NCBI GenBank assembly: GCA_902729315.2
Contig: LR746265.1
Location: 6,640,892 to 6,704,891, forward strand
Source: Spirodela intermedia
Taxonomy: Eukaryota > Streptophyta > Magnoliopsida > Alismatales > Araceae
DNA: 64,000 bases
Direction of reading: 5' to 3'
Shown here: positions 1 to 12,045 of the stretch, piece by piece
Numbering within the stretch: position 1 is the first letter of the stretch
How the letters are laid out: the number at the start of each line of letters is the position of its first letter
Made by a program: the position numbers and the translations under genes
The notes under the pieces: model-generated
Databases searched by the model: none
What the model was told of the DNA's origin: nothing
Seen by the model: only the letters and a program-made list of their open reading frames with translations

Positions 1-664
1 ATAAACCATTTCTACCCTTTCTCAGACATCATATTTGCCATTTTATTGATATTTTCCTCTCAGCTTCATATAAATCTTCTCAGAATTCAGTGAAAGCTTT
101 CCAATTGGAGGGGAGATTTAGCAATTTCATCCACCAGAGGTCAAATAATTTGGAATCGAAGCAGAAAATTGGGAAGGCGACCTGCGCTAAGAATCCTCAT
201 GTCTGATCATCCTTAGCCTCTCATGCATCTTCTCCATCCCCACAAGGCCATCTCCACAGAAACTATGCTCTCGAAGATTTTGTAGCATAAAAAATGGAAA
301 AAGAAACATGTACGAACCAGTTTATCTGCGACAAGCATTTAGATAATGGCATCGATCCCTAGCTAGGGTTTTTGGCATTAGAAATATAACCGATGCCAGA
401 TAACTTCAATAAGATAATTCACGCGGGTAGGAATATCAGCAACAAGTTTGGATTCAAGTGTAATAAGTAAAGAAAATAAGGAAAATGGAGCATGATCTGA
501 TTGCAGACCAGGATTGGGGAAATTTCAGCACAGGTTATAACAGAAAATTATTTCATTACAACTTCAGCAAGTACGGATTTGGCCGTAGATGGGATGACTC
601 CAAGAGAAGGACAAGGACGTGGAGTGTGGGAATACCTTTCGCCGATTTTCGCTTAGGGCACCAT
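1..664. other. AT-rich flank; no gene recognised
   Basis: No coding segment or RNA gene is recognisable here. The right part lies just beyond the stop codon of the minus-strand S31 gene and probably holds its 3' UTR. An open frame at 485-859 on the plus strand runs antisense to the S31 codons and shows no family resemblance. Confidence 0.5.
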
Positions 665-1009
665 CTAGATGAGCTTGAACGGAAGAGGCCAAGGAGTGGA
701 CCTGGGGACCTCGAGCTTGTCCTTGATTCTCTCGATCTTCTTCTTCATCTTAGGACGTGCGTTACCGAACGAACCCTTGAAGCGCTTCCCCCTCTTCGTC
801 TTCTTGTCTCCACGCCCGCACGTCTCCGGCGAAGCCACCCACTCCGAGGAGGACGATGAGGCGGCGGGAGCAGCGCTCGCCGGATCGGCGGCACACGCGA
901 GGGAAGGCGTAAGGGAACCGGAGTAGGAGGAGAATGCAGCGACTCTCTGAAACTGCTGCTGACGCCCTGCGAGCTGCATCACTCGCAGCACAGCCCACTG
1001 CATCGCCAT
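665..1009 (-). CDS. Mitochondrial small-subunit ribosomal protein S31 (bTHX-like)
   Basis: Single-exon 114-residue protein of the mitochondrial small ribosomal subunit, related to bacterial Thx. Residues 65-87 carry the basic Thx motif, with GRGDKKTKRGKRFKGSFGN visible. The C-terminus (residues 101-114, VPRSTPWPLPFKLI) is the form I know from plant mitochondrial S31 rather than the plastid paralogue. Residues 1 to about 60 are rich in Arg, Ser and Ala and poor in acids, as in a mitochondrial presequence. The frame stays open upstream through a CT repeat, but the first in-frame ATG is at 1009, and a second Met follows at residue 3. The CT tract (GA on the plus strand, 1054-1086) would lie in the 5' UTR or core promoter. 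Identification rests on motif recognition. Confidence 0.9.
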   Translation of the reverse strand: MAMQWAVLRVMQLAGRQQQFQRVAAFSSYSGSLTPSLACAADPASAAPAASSSSSEWVASPETCGRGDKKTKRGKRFKGSFGNARPKMKKKIERIKDKLEVPRSTPWPLPFKLI

Positions 1010-1047
1010 GTCGCAGGATCTCGGACGCCCGCACGCACAGCGAGAGT

Positions 1048-1053
<6 letters not shown>

Positions 1054-1086
<33 letters not shown>
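1054..1086. repeat. (GA)n microsatellite
   Basis: Perfect GA dinucleotide run on the plus strand, preceded by imperfect GA/GTGA units from about 1041. It reads as CT on the sense strand of the S31 gene, 45 bases before its start codon. Confidence 0.95.
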
Positions 1087-1091
<5 letters not shown>

Positions 1092-1237
1092 GGAGGCAGT
1101 GGCACAGGGAGGCGTTCAAGAGAGAAGCAGCAACAAGGTTAAGGGCAAGGGCCGATATGGTTCGCCGGAGGGTATTTAAATAAATATTATAATATTTACG
1201 GTATGAAAGTAGCAATAACAAAGAAATGGGGTTTTTC

Positions 1238-1242
1238 AAAAA
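1238..1242 (-). terminator. Pol III T-run terminator of tRNA-Glu
   Basis: Five A on the plus strand, read as TTTTT two bases after the tRNA 3' end. This is the usual RNA polymerase III stop signal. Confidence 0.75.
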
Positions 1243-1244
1243 GC

Positions 1245-1317
1245 TTCCGTTGCCGGGACTTGAACCCGGGTCTCTCGGGTGAGAGCCGAGTATCCTAACC
1301 AACTAGACTACAACGGA
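1245..1317 (-). tRNA. tRNA-Glu (anticodon CTC)
   Basis: A 73-nt nuclear tRNA gene. The acceptor stem pairs TCCGTTG (1317-1311) with CAACGGA (1252-1246), and the discriminator base is A at 1245. The anticodon arm is CTCGG-CTCTCAC-CCGAG, with anticodon CTC at 1283-1281 reading GAG codons. The T arm carries the B-box form GGGTTCAAGTCCC. No intron is present and CCA is not encoded. A run of five T on the sense strand (1242-1238) follows directly and fits a Pol III terminator. The 5' end lies 92 bases from the ATG of the divergently transcribed ARC6 gene. Confidence 0.97.
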
Positions 1318-1409
1318 TTTGGTGAAAAGGATAAACGTTTAAAATAACTTTTAAGTTACATCCACATTTCCACAAGTACTACTCGTAGACTGTCAGCAGT
1401 TGGCGGCAA

Positions 1410-4400
1410 ATGGATTCTCTGCAGCTCTCTTCTGGCACCGCCTCGTGCCGCCAGACTTCGCCGCTCTTCCTCCTTCTCCGGCGAGGACTCTCCTCGTCTC
1501 ATGGTGCTTCGACCTATTCCTCTACCTTCTCTTCATTGAACTCTCCTCTCATCGCATGGAGCAGACAATGCATATTCCGCGCTGCCTGCCTATCCTTCCC
1601 CTCGACTACCACTGTTGCCTGCTCCTCCAACGGCGGTATCAGCGGCAACAAGGTCGCCTACCGTCTCGCTAGAGATTTCCAGTTCGCCAACTCATCAGAG
1701 AGCCCCACGGTCCTCTCCATCCATTCTCCGCTGCCTCCTCCCGCCGCATCTGCCGACCGTACCATTTCCCTTCCCATCGATTTCTACAAGGTCCCCTCCC
1801 GCCCCATGTCGCCTCCTGCACTTCTGGGAAACAATGCTCCAGTTGCATACCCTGTTTCTCTCTTAATCTGTTCTCCCTGGTGTGTGTGGCGCATTTGCTA
1901 GGTTTTAGGAGCGGATACTCACTTCCTAAGCGACGGAATAAGGCGAGCCTTCGAGGTGAAGTGCTCCACTCCTCCGCTGGATGGCTTTAGCCAGGATGCT
2001 CTGCTTGCGCGCCGCCAGATTCTCCAGGCAGCTTGCGACACCCTTTCGAACCCTGGGACCCGCGGGGACTACAACCAGGTCCTCGTGGACGACCATGATG
2101 CTGCCCTGGTCACGCAGGTCCCCTGGGATAAGGTCAAATATCTCTGCCTTGTTCCGACACTAGTTTATTACCGTTGCTATCTTTTAATCTAGTAGTCCTC
2201 TCTCTCTCTCTCTCCCCCTCCCTCCATCCTCCTAGGTTCCCGGTGTTCTGTGCTTACTGCAAGAATCAGGGGAGGCGGAGGTTGTAATCCAGGTGGGCAA
2301 GCGGCTCCTGAGGGAGAGGCTGTCCAAGCCATTCAAGCGGGATGTTGTTCTGGCAATGGCACTGGCTTATGTTGACCGCTCGAGGGACGCAATGGCTTTG
2401 AGCCCACCTGATTTAATCAGCAGTTGTGACGCACTTGAGAGAGCATTGAAACTCTTGAAGGTATGTTCTTTTTACTCATGATCATAATTTGGTTGTGCTG
2501 ATCCTCTCCCCCGTTTGGGACATACTTGACATAATTTAACTTTGATGCATTAATTTAATACGTTGCATTGAGGATAATGCATTCTTTTCGTACTCATTTA
2601 ACTTTTATGATATGTTAAAATAGTCCCAGTTTAAAATAAGCAAGTTAAACCCTGTGGTTTAATGTATGTGTATATTCCGCTCAAAGCCATTAAGTTTTGA
2701 GTTTGGCGGTCTGATTCTTTAGGTGGTTTTGGATTTCAAGGGCTAGCTTGAGTTGTGTCCCATTGGTGCTTTCCTTGTATAACAAGGTCACCAAAAGGTT
2801 CTCCTGCATCTGAGGATGTGTTGGAACAGCTCCACACTCCAACTAAAATCACGTGGTTAAATATATTGGTTCATTTCACTCACAGGTGATTCGTTTTAGC
2901 TTAGTTGGCACGGTTATTTAATGTAGTGGGAAGACTACATCTTGTCACTAGTTTAGTTCATGAGGTGGTTTCCTATTGAAATCTAAAACAGACGATTGAA
3001 AGTCTCTTTCTCTTCTTTTCTCTGAGAATCTGGGTTAAGTCGCGCACATGATTTGAAGAGAGATTCCCCACTACCTGGGATGTTCTTGTGGTATGCTGTA
3101 CACGTTTAAGAGCCTGAGCGGGAAGGATTCTAGACAATCTTGTTGCTTGGTTGTTAGTTCCGATTGTGAACCTAGATTTTACAGCCTATTTTGACATTTT
3201 AGACCGGATAAAACCAAAGTCAAATTACCCTGGGCAGGGTGAAAACAACAGTGACATGAATAATGTAAATCACAGGACCAAATATAGTGCGTTAAGAAGG
3301 ACATTGAGGATACGAGGGTCAACAAACCATGGTACCTGTCTTGGCTGCTGAACAAACAGAGCTTTCTATAGATGAGGGCCACAGCACTAAATGTACAACC
3401 GCGTGCCAGAGTAGCCTATTCATGAAGTTTTGGCGTGCAGAAGAAAATGAGTCCAGACGCCCCACTGTTTCTATGGTCGCTAATTTTACCTTTCCACTTT
3501 TAAGCTGTGGAAACAGGTGCTCCGGCCTGGTCCTTAAGATTTTCTCATACTTCATTTACTGGGAGGAGTGGTAATGTTGAATTTGATAGGTGTTTGGTCT
3601 ATTATGGGCATGCCACAGTACCAACTAAGGCATGGGATTATTAAATTTATACTACTTGTTAGACATATGATCTTTCAATACAAAGGAAGAAATGGGCCGG
3701 TGGCTTTCATGCGCAGAGCTTCCATGGCAAAGGAGTTTATTACGGAGGAAAAGAAGTAAAACTCAGCATGGAACTAATGGAAGAAACATCAGAACTGATG
3801 TATATAATTTTTTTAAAAATCATGTATCGAATATTTCGAAAAAAAATTAACCTGACCAATGGGATGTGTGCTTTCTTAGGAGGAAGGTGCGACGAACCTT
3901 GCCCCTTCTTTGCAAGTGCAGATTGATGAGACATTAGAAGAAATTACTCCACGCTATGTCCTTGAGCTTCTAGCTTTACCTCTGGATGAGGAATACAGGA
4001 GAAGACGAGATGAGGGTCTTCTTGGGGTTCGTAACATATTATGGGCGGTTGGAGGAGGTGGTGCTGACGCCATAGGAGGGGGATTCACTCGTGGAGCTTT
4101 CATGAAAGAAGCTTTCTCATGCATGACTGCTGCTGAGCAGGTAAGACGCCTCGTGTTGAAGTTCTCTCACTAATAATGTGACCTTTCTCACAGTTGTTGA
4201 CACTTTTATTCTCTCATGCGAAGGTGGATTTACATTTGGACAGACCGAGCAATGTGGCCGTGGAGGGGTTTGAAGTGTATATGGCAGCCCTTGCGTTTGT
4301 TGCCCAGGCATTTGTTTGTAAAAGACCAGAGCTCATTAAGACTGCCGACAGCCTTTTCTTAGAGCTTCAGGAAGCCAAGGTCGCTGCTCTAGGCGCTGCT

Positions 4401-5857
4401 TCTGATTATGCTGCAAAGGCTGACTTAGAGACTGAGTTTGCGCTTGGAAGGGGGCTCTGTTCTTTGCTTGTTGGGGACGTAGACTCATGTCGGCTCTGGC
4501 TGGGTCTTGATGATGAGAGCTTCCATTGCAGAAGCCAGGCAGTTGTGGATTTCATCATGGAACATTCCAACGAGGACGAGGACGGCAATCTGCTTCTTGG
4601 GTTGTGTACACTTCTGGAGCATTGGCTTATGCAGGTAGTCTTTCCTAGATTTAGGGAGACACAAAATGTATGGTCCAGGATTGGAGACTACTTCGATGAT
4701 CCAAATGTTCTTGAGCATCTGCAAATGCTCGAGGGGGGTGGGGGGTCACCTCTGGCCGCTGCCGCAGCTATAGCAAGAATGGGAGCTCGAGCAACAGCTG
4801 CTCTTGATAGTGTGAAGTCAAACGCCATTCAGGCTCTGTGGAGAGTGTTTCCAGTGGGGGGCAGCGACAGAAATGATGAGATGCAGACTGAGGGGCTGGA
4901 ACCGAGGAGTGGTGCTGATGTCTTGGATGATTCCGTGGAGAGATTTGGAGGGTTGACTTCTAAAGATTCCACTAATCAGGGATTTCTTACAGCCATGACG
5001 AAAGCTAATCTTAAAATCTTGTGTGCCTGTGTCACAGTTGGCATATTGGCTTCGTTAGGTTTCAGGTTTTCTTCTGCCAGGAGTCTGACACCAGTCGCAA
5101 GGAAGGGCGTTGACTCAGCTGTGGCTGCTGATGTCACTAACCTGGGTAAACCCTGCGCCTGATCTCTTGTATTGAACATAAAATGCCATAATTTCATTGC
5201 ATCATTATTCTGTTAATGGTAATTTATGGCATTTATTATTTATTTATGTCCTAGATTAGTGACGTCTGACAGAAACCGATTAGTATGTAAGTAGAAAAAA
5301 TGGTAGACCCCTGAGGCTTGAAGGTTGGTTGATGCAGATCTCCCGCTGTCTGAGAGCTCACCAGGAGAAACGGCGAGAATGGATGTGAGGCTCGCCGAAG
5401 ATGTGGTTCGTCAGTGGCAGAGCACAAAGTCTCAGGCCCTGGGGCCTCACCATTCTCTTGAGAAGCTTTCAGAGGTGAGTCGCCATCTATATCACTTCCT
5501 GTAGCCCTGCAAGGCTCTCTCTCGCTCTCTCTCTATCTCATCCGTCGGTGGCTGAGCCAGGTTCTGGACGGGGAGATGCTGAAGGTTTGGGCGGAGCGGG
5601 CCTCGGAGATCGCAGGGAACGGCTGGTTCTGGGAGTACGAGCTGCTGGGGCTCTCCATCGACAGCGTGACCGTCTCCCTAGACGGCCGCCGCGCCGTGGT
5701 GGAGGCCACCCTCGACGAAGCCTCGCGCCTGACCGACCCCTCCCGCCCCGAGCACAACGACTCCACCCGCGCCGCGTACTCCGTCCGCTACGCCATGTCC
5801 TATGCCGCCCCCGCCGGCTGGCGCATCACCCACGGTGCCGTACTCAGGCCCTCGTAG
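1410..5857 (+). CDS. ARC6: ARC6, plastid division protein (J-like domain, inner envelope)
   Basis: Coding exons: 1410-1790, 1902-2132, 2236-2460, 3880-4140, 4224-5145, 5338-5474 and 5561-5857; all junctions are GT-AG and in frame (817 residues; Arabidopsis ARC6 is about 800). ARC6 sits in the inner plastid envelope, anchors the FtsZ ring on the stromal side and binds PDV2 through its C-terminal part. Residues 1 to about 90 resemble a Ser-rich transit peptide. The J-like region starts at PIDFYKVLGADTHFL. Conserved blocks include VPWDKVPGVLCLLQ, EEITPRYVLELLALPL and GVRNILWAVGGGGA. A single membrane segment (LKILCACVTVGILASLGF) lies near residues 627-645, followed by the DUF4101-type intermembrane-space domain ending TDPSRPEHN...THGAVLRPS. 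The exon 5 donor at 5146 avoids an early stop at 5160. The start is the first ATG in frame with the transit peptide. Paralogue PARC6 is less likely given the close match to ARC6. Confidence 0.95.
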
Positions 5858-5957
5858 ACATCTCCTCTGCTCTCAGAGACAGCTCTCCTATGTAGAACAC
5901 TTAGTTTCAGAGAATCGCAGCGTAGGTGGGTTTAAATTTCTTCCGCCGCCGTGCGGA

Positions 5958-6632
5958 TCAGCGGCGCTGCCAGGGGCTTTTTCCGACGGGGAAGCTTAGG
6001 ATGAACATCTCTTTGTGGGTGTCATCAGGCTCGCCGACGAGCCTAGCGACGACCGCCGCGCTCTCGCCAGCGTGGTAGACGCTGCCGGCGGCCGTCCAGA
6101 CGAGGTGGGCGAGCTGCAGCTTCCTCTGCTTCGTCTGCAGCGGAATCCCCCACCGCCGATAGAGCCCCTCCCTCTCCGCCGCCGTTAGCTTCCTCTGCAT
6201 CTGCCGGCAGAGCATCCCCCTCTCCCGCCGCAGAGCTCTCGTACTGCCAACACCCACAAATTAGAGGGACGGAGAGATTTAGAGAGAGAGAAAGAGAGAG
6301 AGAGAGGGGGTCGAACTTTGAGGTCGCCGAGATGTTGCTGGCATGGCCGCCGGCGAGAGCGCGCTTGAGGAAGGAGAGTCGCCGGAGTTCAAGCTCCATG
6401 TAGATGGAATCTGCGGGGTCTCCCTTGCAGAGGAGGAAGAAGAATGTCCGGTGGACCAGGGAGACGTTGCAGGAGTGCCACAGCGCGATTATCTCCAACC
6501 GCCGCCGCTCGAACTCCTCCGGCCATCCCGCCGGCGACATCATCGGATCCACACCCGCGTCCTTGATGGACCTCCCCGTCACAGAGCTCCCGCTGCCCTT
6601 CTCATCCTGCACCCATCAAACCAGTCGGCTAG

Positions 6633-6682
<50 letters not shown>

Positions 6683-9600
6683 TTCGCACCTGCCCATCGT
6701 CTACGTCCTCTCGAGGCGGGGTTTGAGCGGCCTTCGAGCTGCAGACGGTCGTCGGAGAAGGAGCCTCGCCGTTGACTCCATAGTTCAGCGGGAAGAGCCT
6801 TCTGCGGAAATCTTCAGGCCTCCTCTGATGGGAATCCCCGAGAAAGCTACTGCCCGGCGGCGTGTACTCGACCTGTTCCTCTTCCGGAAACCAAGGGCAG
6901 GGGGAGCTCGCCATGAGAGCCGCTCGGCAGCTCCTGCTCCTGCTCAGGCGGCGGCTCATGGAGGAAGACGAAGCTCGGCCTTCCGCGTTCCAGTCTCCAT
7001 GGCCATTCTCAGAGGTCAGAAGGCCACTGGACCTCTCGTTCCTGATCGTACTCACCTCTTCCACCTCTATGCACTGCACTTCCTTACAGAGGTCGTCCAT
7101 CTCCGGGCGAGCGTCCAGAGAGAGAAACTCTCCCCCTCCTCTGGTAGGAGCTCCCCCCTCGCTGCTCACGCCGCCGGCTGAGCTCTGAGGGGAAGCCGGG
7201 TAATACCCACTAGAGATTTCTGAAGATCGCTGGCGGTTCTTACTGTAATTAGCATCCTCGGTGGGGTAATCCTGAGGCGAGATGGTCTCCAAGAACCCAG
7301 AGTGAAGAATCTCGGATGAGTTGTCCACGGAGAGATCATCTCCACAGGCACTGGGCAGATCCGAGGTGGAACCTCTGAAAATCCCCTCCTGGAGAAACCA
7401 GACATGGTGATGCTGCGAGAAACAAGAAATCACCCTTGAAACCAGAATCAAATCGTCCAATGTGGGTACCTGGTGGCTCGACTCCTGGTCGTCCCCCACG
7501 GTCCTGAGCAGCAGATCCTCGAGCTGAGACCTGGCCAGATCCCGCTGCCGGGTCACCTCCCTGATATCGTTCTCCATCTGCAGATCACACAAAGTCACCA
7601 TCATCATCATCATCGAAGGAAGAAGAAAAGGATAAAAACCGGTTCTTGACTGCACACAGTTGGGAAATTTCTCGGGGGGGCTACCTGTTGGATCCGGCCG
7701 TCCTTCTCCCTCAGCATTTCCTCGGCATAATTGTTCATGGAAACAGCTCTGGGGCGTCTCAGCTCGCCCTCCAACCTCGCCAGCTCCCTCTGCAGATGCT
7801 TCACCAGGGCCTTGTCGGACATGACCACGTTGACCTGCGCGCTGGTGACCACCTCCTTGGCACACGTTGCGAACAAGAGGGTGTTCCTTGACTGCTCGAT
7901 GTGGCTCCGGGCCGGGCTCATCGTGCAGATGATCGCCGTCCGGGCGTTGCCTCCCAGGGACGGCTGAAGGATGCGAGTCAGCTTGGAGTCCCTGTAGGGG
8001 ATGTGCCCGGTCCGACCCTTGCTGAAAGGAAAGCTCATGGCAGAAATTGTTCAGTAATCAGCATATTAAATGGGGATGATCATTAAAAAAAAAAAAAACA
8101 AAACAAGGACTCCTGATTCAGGAAACGTTGACCTCAAATCAGCCAATCATTACGAGGATAAATCGGTCAAATTATGAAGATTTCAAAAGAAGAAAAATCT
8201 CTATTTATGGGAGATCTGTAGGCAGTTGATTTAAAATTTGGAGGACGGATTTACATCTTCTGGGAAATTCTCCTGGTTTTTCTGAGAGAAAAATGATGGC
8301 CACAGGAAATTTTAAAAAAATAAATTATTCGATGACCTGGTGATGAAGAACACATTCGATGAAACTAAATTAAATAATCAGCTGCAATTAGATTCACCAC
8401 TTTTTACTAAATAAAAGCAAGAAAAAGTTCACTAGAATCTGCATAAACTAGATTGGCAGCATCCATAAATGAAAAATTGTAGGCTTTTATTTTCCCCGCA
8501 TGGTTAGAATCAACATAATATTTTATCAAAAATAAGATTAAAACAATGCAACTCCATAAAATAAAATCTTGGGCATGGATTGAAGAGCAACCTTAGCTTG
8601 CGAATTACGGTTCCTAGAGTGAGCAAACTGCGGTTGATGTGACATCCTTCCTTCAACCTTGCGCCTGCTGACATTGCCTGGGATGCCCGCTCGCTCCCCG
8701 CCAGATCAACGAAATGCTGCACCCAAAAAAAAGAAAAAAGTTTACCCAATTTAGCATCAAATTCACTAAATCCTCCCATATTTGGAAATATGACGCGCCA
8801 GCTGATCCATGGTGAGGCACCATACCACGCTGGCAGCGAGGGTGCTTGCGCTCATCCTGCCCAAAAATTCACGAGCAGAGCTCTCGATCGTCTGCAAAAA
8901 CCCATTTTGGAAGAAGGATTGAGCACCAATCTGGAGAAGAGTTCACGCGGACTGATCTGATGAGATGAGGATATACCAGTCTGATAATCTGGTGCGATCT
9001 AGAGCTCGTCTTGTTCAACGAGGTCTCTCCAATCTGCCTCTGCTCTGCAGAAGTAAATATAGAACGTTTTTAAGAACACGGGGTGGGGCATCGAGGATCA
9101 GAGAAACATCATTCAGCAAAGGTTTGTTTGTGACCTTCACAGATCGACAGAAGTTCCATGACATGCTCCCAGTTCCTGATTGTTTCCTCTGTGAGTTTCT
9201 CAACGATGGTTGTCCTCTACACAGATTGTTATAAAGAGAAACAAAACCATCATGAGATCAAGAACCCAACACATTTTGTTACCAAATTAAGGTTTTTCTT
9301 TCTTACATCGGGATCATCAAGAAGCCTGAGCGGAGTATTGTCAGTGCTGAGGAGATCCCTAACGGACTCGTTGTAAATCTCCATGGCTGAGAATTTCAGC
9401 ACGAATTCCCTTTCCTTGTGCTGGGATGCGAAATTTAGTCAGGACCCAGTAGAGAAGATGATCAATGAGACCAAAATATGTGTAAAGGCTCCGTCTTTAG
9501 CTGATCTCAAAAAAGCCCAGAATTGGAATCCCTTACCCTCTCTATGTAGCCGTAGATATCAGTCGCAGCCAGCCCTGTGATCCCTGTCATGGTGTACGTC

Positions 9601-10248
9601 TTCCCACTGCTCGTCTGTCCATATGCGAAGATGCTTGCTGAAACAGCAGGTTCCTCACTGAGATCATCCCTCTCTCTCTCTCTCTCTCACTCTCTCTCTC
9701 TAAATGTGTTTTTCAGACGAGGAAGAAGAAGATGAGCGGGATGAGATGTGCCCACCGTTTATGCCGCTGACCACTGACAGAGCCACCTCTTTGGCTCCCT
9801 CTTCATACACTTGCCTTGTGCCGCAGTCGCAGGAGAATACTCTGTCTGTGATCACAATCCCCCCCAGTGGAGGAGGAAGAAGAAGAAGATGATGAAGAGA
9901 GAGAGAGAGAGAGAGAGAGAGGAATTAACCAGAGAGAAGATCACAATTTGGGGGAAAACAAGATGCCTTACCAAAGCTGTAGGCGGTGGGTGGGAGCGTC
10001 GATCTATCAGACATGGTGTTCCTGAAGATAATGGTGGTGTCGTTGATGCATTCCCAGTCCGACGGGTCGTTCCTTGCGAGTTCCTCCTCGTTCAGCGGCC
10101 GCAGCCTCACCGACACGCGAATCCTCTCCTTCCCGCCGCCGTCGAAGCCTCCGCTGTCTCCTCCTCCGTCTTCCCCGGCAATGCTCTCACTCGCCGTCTC
10201 CTGGGCCTCCTCCCACTCCGACAGCTCGTCCCCAGCGATAGTCCCCAT
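5958..10248 (-). CDS. Kinesin-like protein KIN-7 with NACK-type C-terminal domain
   Basis: Thirteen coding exons on the minus strand: 10248-9972, 9845-9756, 9637-9537, 9420-9307, 9216-9135, 9044-8977, 8891-8826, 8716-8592, 8021-7685, 7577-7470, 7388-6690, 6606-6317 and 6243-5958, giving 880 residues. It is an N-terminal plus-end microtubule motor. The motor domain starts near residue 46 ([16 protein letters not shown]). The P-loop is GQTSSGKT (129-136), switch I NKTSSRSH (232-239) and switch II DLAGSE (270-275). A coiled-coil neck and stalk follow ([18 protein letters not shown]). The middle, residues about 460-690, is low-complexity and Ser-rich. The C-terminus (690-880) is the plant DUF3490/NACK domain, with [20 protein letters not shown] and [19 protein letters not shown]-7 proteins of this type act in phragmoplast expansion through MAPKKK binding, or in related microtubule functions; which subgroup this is cannot be settled here. 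The start is the ATG at 10248, downstream of an in-frame GTG. The donor at 6316 is weak (GTTCGA). Confidence 0.93.
6635..6675. repeat. (GA)n microsatellite inside a KIN-7 intron
   Basis: Perfect GA run within the intron between the exons ending at 6690 and starting at 6606. On the sense strand it is CT and serves as the polypyrimidine stretch near the acceptor. Shorter GA/CT runs lie in other introns of this gene at 6284-6306, 9669-9701 and 9898-9921. Confidence 0.95.
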
Positions 10249-10552
10249 CTCTCTCTCCACCCTCTCTCCAGAGGCCAGCGAGAACCTCTAGATCTGAACT
10301 CTGCGGGGATGATTACGAGGAGGAGCCACTATTCGCCCACAGGTCCCCGGCGAAGCCCTTGGCAGATCGGACGCGGCGGAGTTGCAGGAGATGGAGTGGG
10401 TCGAGAGAGAGAGAGGGAGAGAAAGACAGATGCAGGCGTTCCCTCCAGGGAGTGTATAGTCCGGATCAGCTTCGAGAGTTGGGACCAGTCAGAGATGCCT
10501 GTCGGTCAGGGACGGAACAGAACAGTTGGAGTGGCGCGAGGTAGAAGGAAGT

Positions 10553-10594
<42 letters not shown>

Positions 10595-11480
10595 GACCGA
10601 GAGAAGCTGTGTATTTATCTGCTACTGTCTTTCTGTGTCCCGTGGATGTCTGCGAGAGACGGCCCCACCACCGCCGCTTCTACCTTCAACTCGCCGTAGA
10701 TTCCGCTTCCTAAATGAAGAGAATGAGGAGCGGAAGAACAGGAAGAATGCACAGAAACTAGAAAATGGAAAACCAGCAGAAACAGAGAAGAAGAAGAAGA
10801 ATCGAATCCCCTTCTAAGCTTTCATCCCCTGCGTATCCAAGATCGAAACCCGCCACATTGCCCCGACCCCAGATCTCAACAATGCGGGAAACGGAGGGAA
10901 AAACCAGACCTTCCTTCGCGCTTCCTCCACCTACCCTGCTGACTCGGGTTCTTCCTCTGGCCGACAAGAAGACGAGGAAGGGCAGGTAAAACTGGAACAC
11001 CCCCAAACACTGGTTACAGAGAGTTTACAGAGAGAGAGAGAGAGAGAGAGATAGAGGGAGGGAGAGAGGGAGGGAGAGAGGGAGAGAGGGAGAGAGGGAG
11101 AGAGGGAGAGAGGGAGAGAGGGAGAGGGAATGGAGGGAGAGTGGAGGTGATGGAAACCAACCGGAGCAACCGAACCTCCCACGACCCACCGTCGGTGGGG
11201 TTGAGAGAAGCCCAAAGGGACGGAGGAGGAGGAGGAGGAGGAGGAGGAGGAGGCGGAGGCGAAGGCAAAGAGAGGGAGGAAAACCCAGAATCTTAGAGAG
11301 AAGAAATTCCTCCGCTGCCGGATTCCGTCGGCAGGTTCTTCAACCAGCTCTCCCCCGCCACAGAAATCTCGGTGAAGGGAAGAGGGAGAGAGAGAGAGAG
11401 ACCACACGGAGCGGGGAAGAAAACGGATAACAACAAAAATCACCCATTCCCACCATTAGCGCCGCTTCCGCCACTAAACT
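10249..11480 (-). promoter_or_regulatory. KIN-7 upstream region rich in GA/CT and GGA repeats
   Basis: No separate gene is visible. The block holds a GA run (about 10551-10588), a GA then GGGAGA tract (about 11031-11130) and a GGA run (about 11222-11253). Read on the minus strand these are CT- and TCC-rich, like plant pyrimidine patches near transcription starts. The region probably carries the KIN-7 5' UTR and core promoter. Open frames that read poly-Pro or Ser-Leu through these repeats are artefacts of the repeats. Confidence 0.45.
11031..11130. repeat. GA / GGGAGA compound simple repeat
   Basis: About 22 bases of GA dinucleotides pass into 5-7 base GGGAGA-type units (GGGAGG, GGGAGAGA) up to about 11130. 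Confidence 0.9.
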
Positions 11481-11981
11481 CCGTCGGCAGCGCCGTCAGC
11501 CACCGCCGGCGCCGGCAACATCAATAGCAACCTCCCATCCGACGCCGCGGTCAACACTACCTTCAGTACCCCAGCCGGATTTCCGCAGAAAAGACGAGAT
11601 CTTTAGCCGAACTGGTCGTATAATAATCGGATTAGGAGTAACCCACGTCCTTAAAACGTCATCAACATGAACTTAAATGATAATTTCCCGATCTCATCGG
11701 CCTTTCCTGTTCTTTAAACTTGCCACGTGGTGTGTCTATAGGATACTCGGAAATAAATAGTCCGTTGGAGTTTTCAGCTCCGACCCACTACTCCGCGGGA
11801 GCACCGTAATCGACGGAGCGGCGAAGCTCACAATGGCTAGCTCTCCCCACATTCCCCCCCTGTACCTTTCTGTAATCGGGTTGATAACGTGCTCCGTCGT
11901 ATACCGCAAGCCCCACCAACGCCCGTAGCAGCTAGCGTCGCTTCGTACGTCCCCATCGAAGTTGACGTAAAATCGACGGAC

Positions 11982-12045
<64 letters not shown>

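Noticed and set aside
11014-11443. Minus-strand frames giving poly-Pro and Ser-Leu proteins
   Set aside because: They translate GGA and GA/GGGAGA simple repeats; no conserved protein context.
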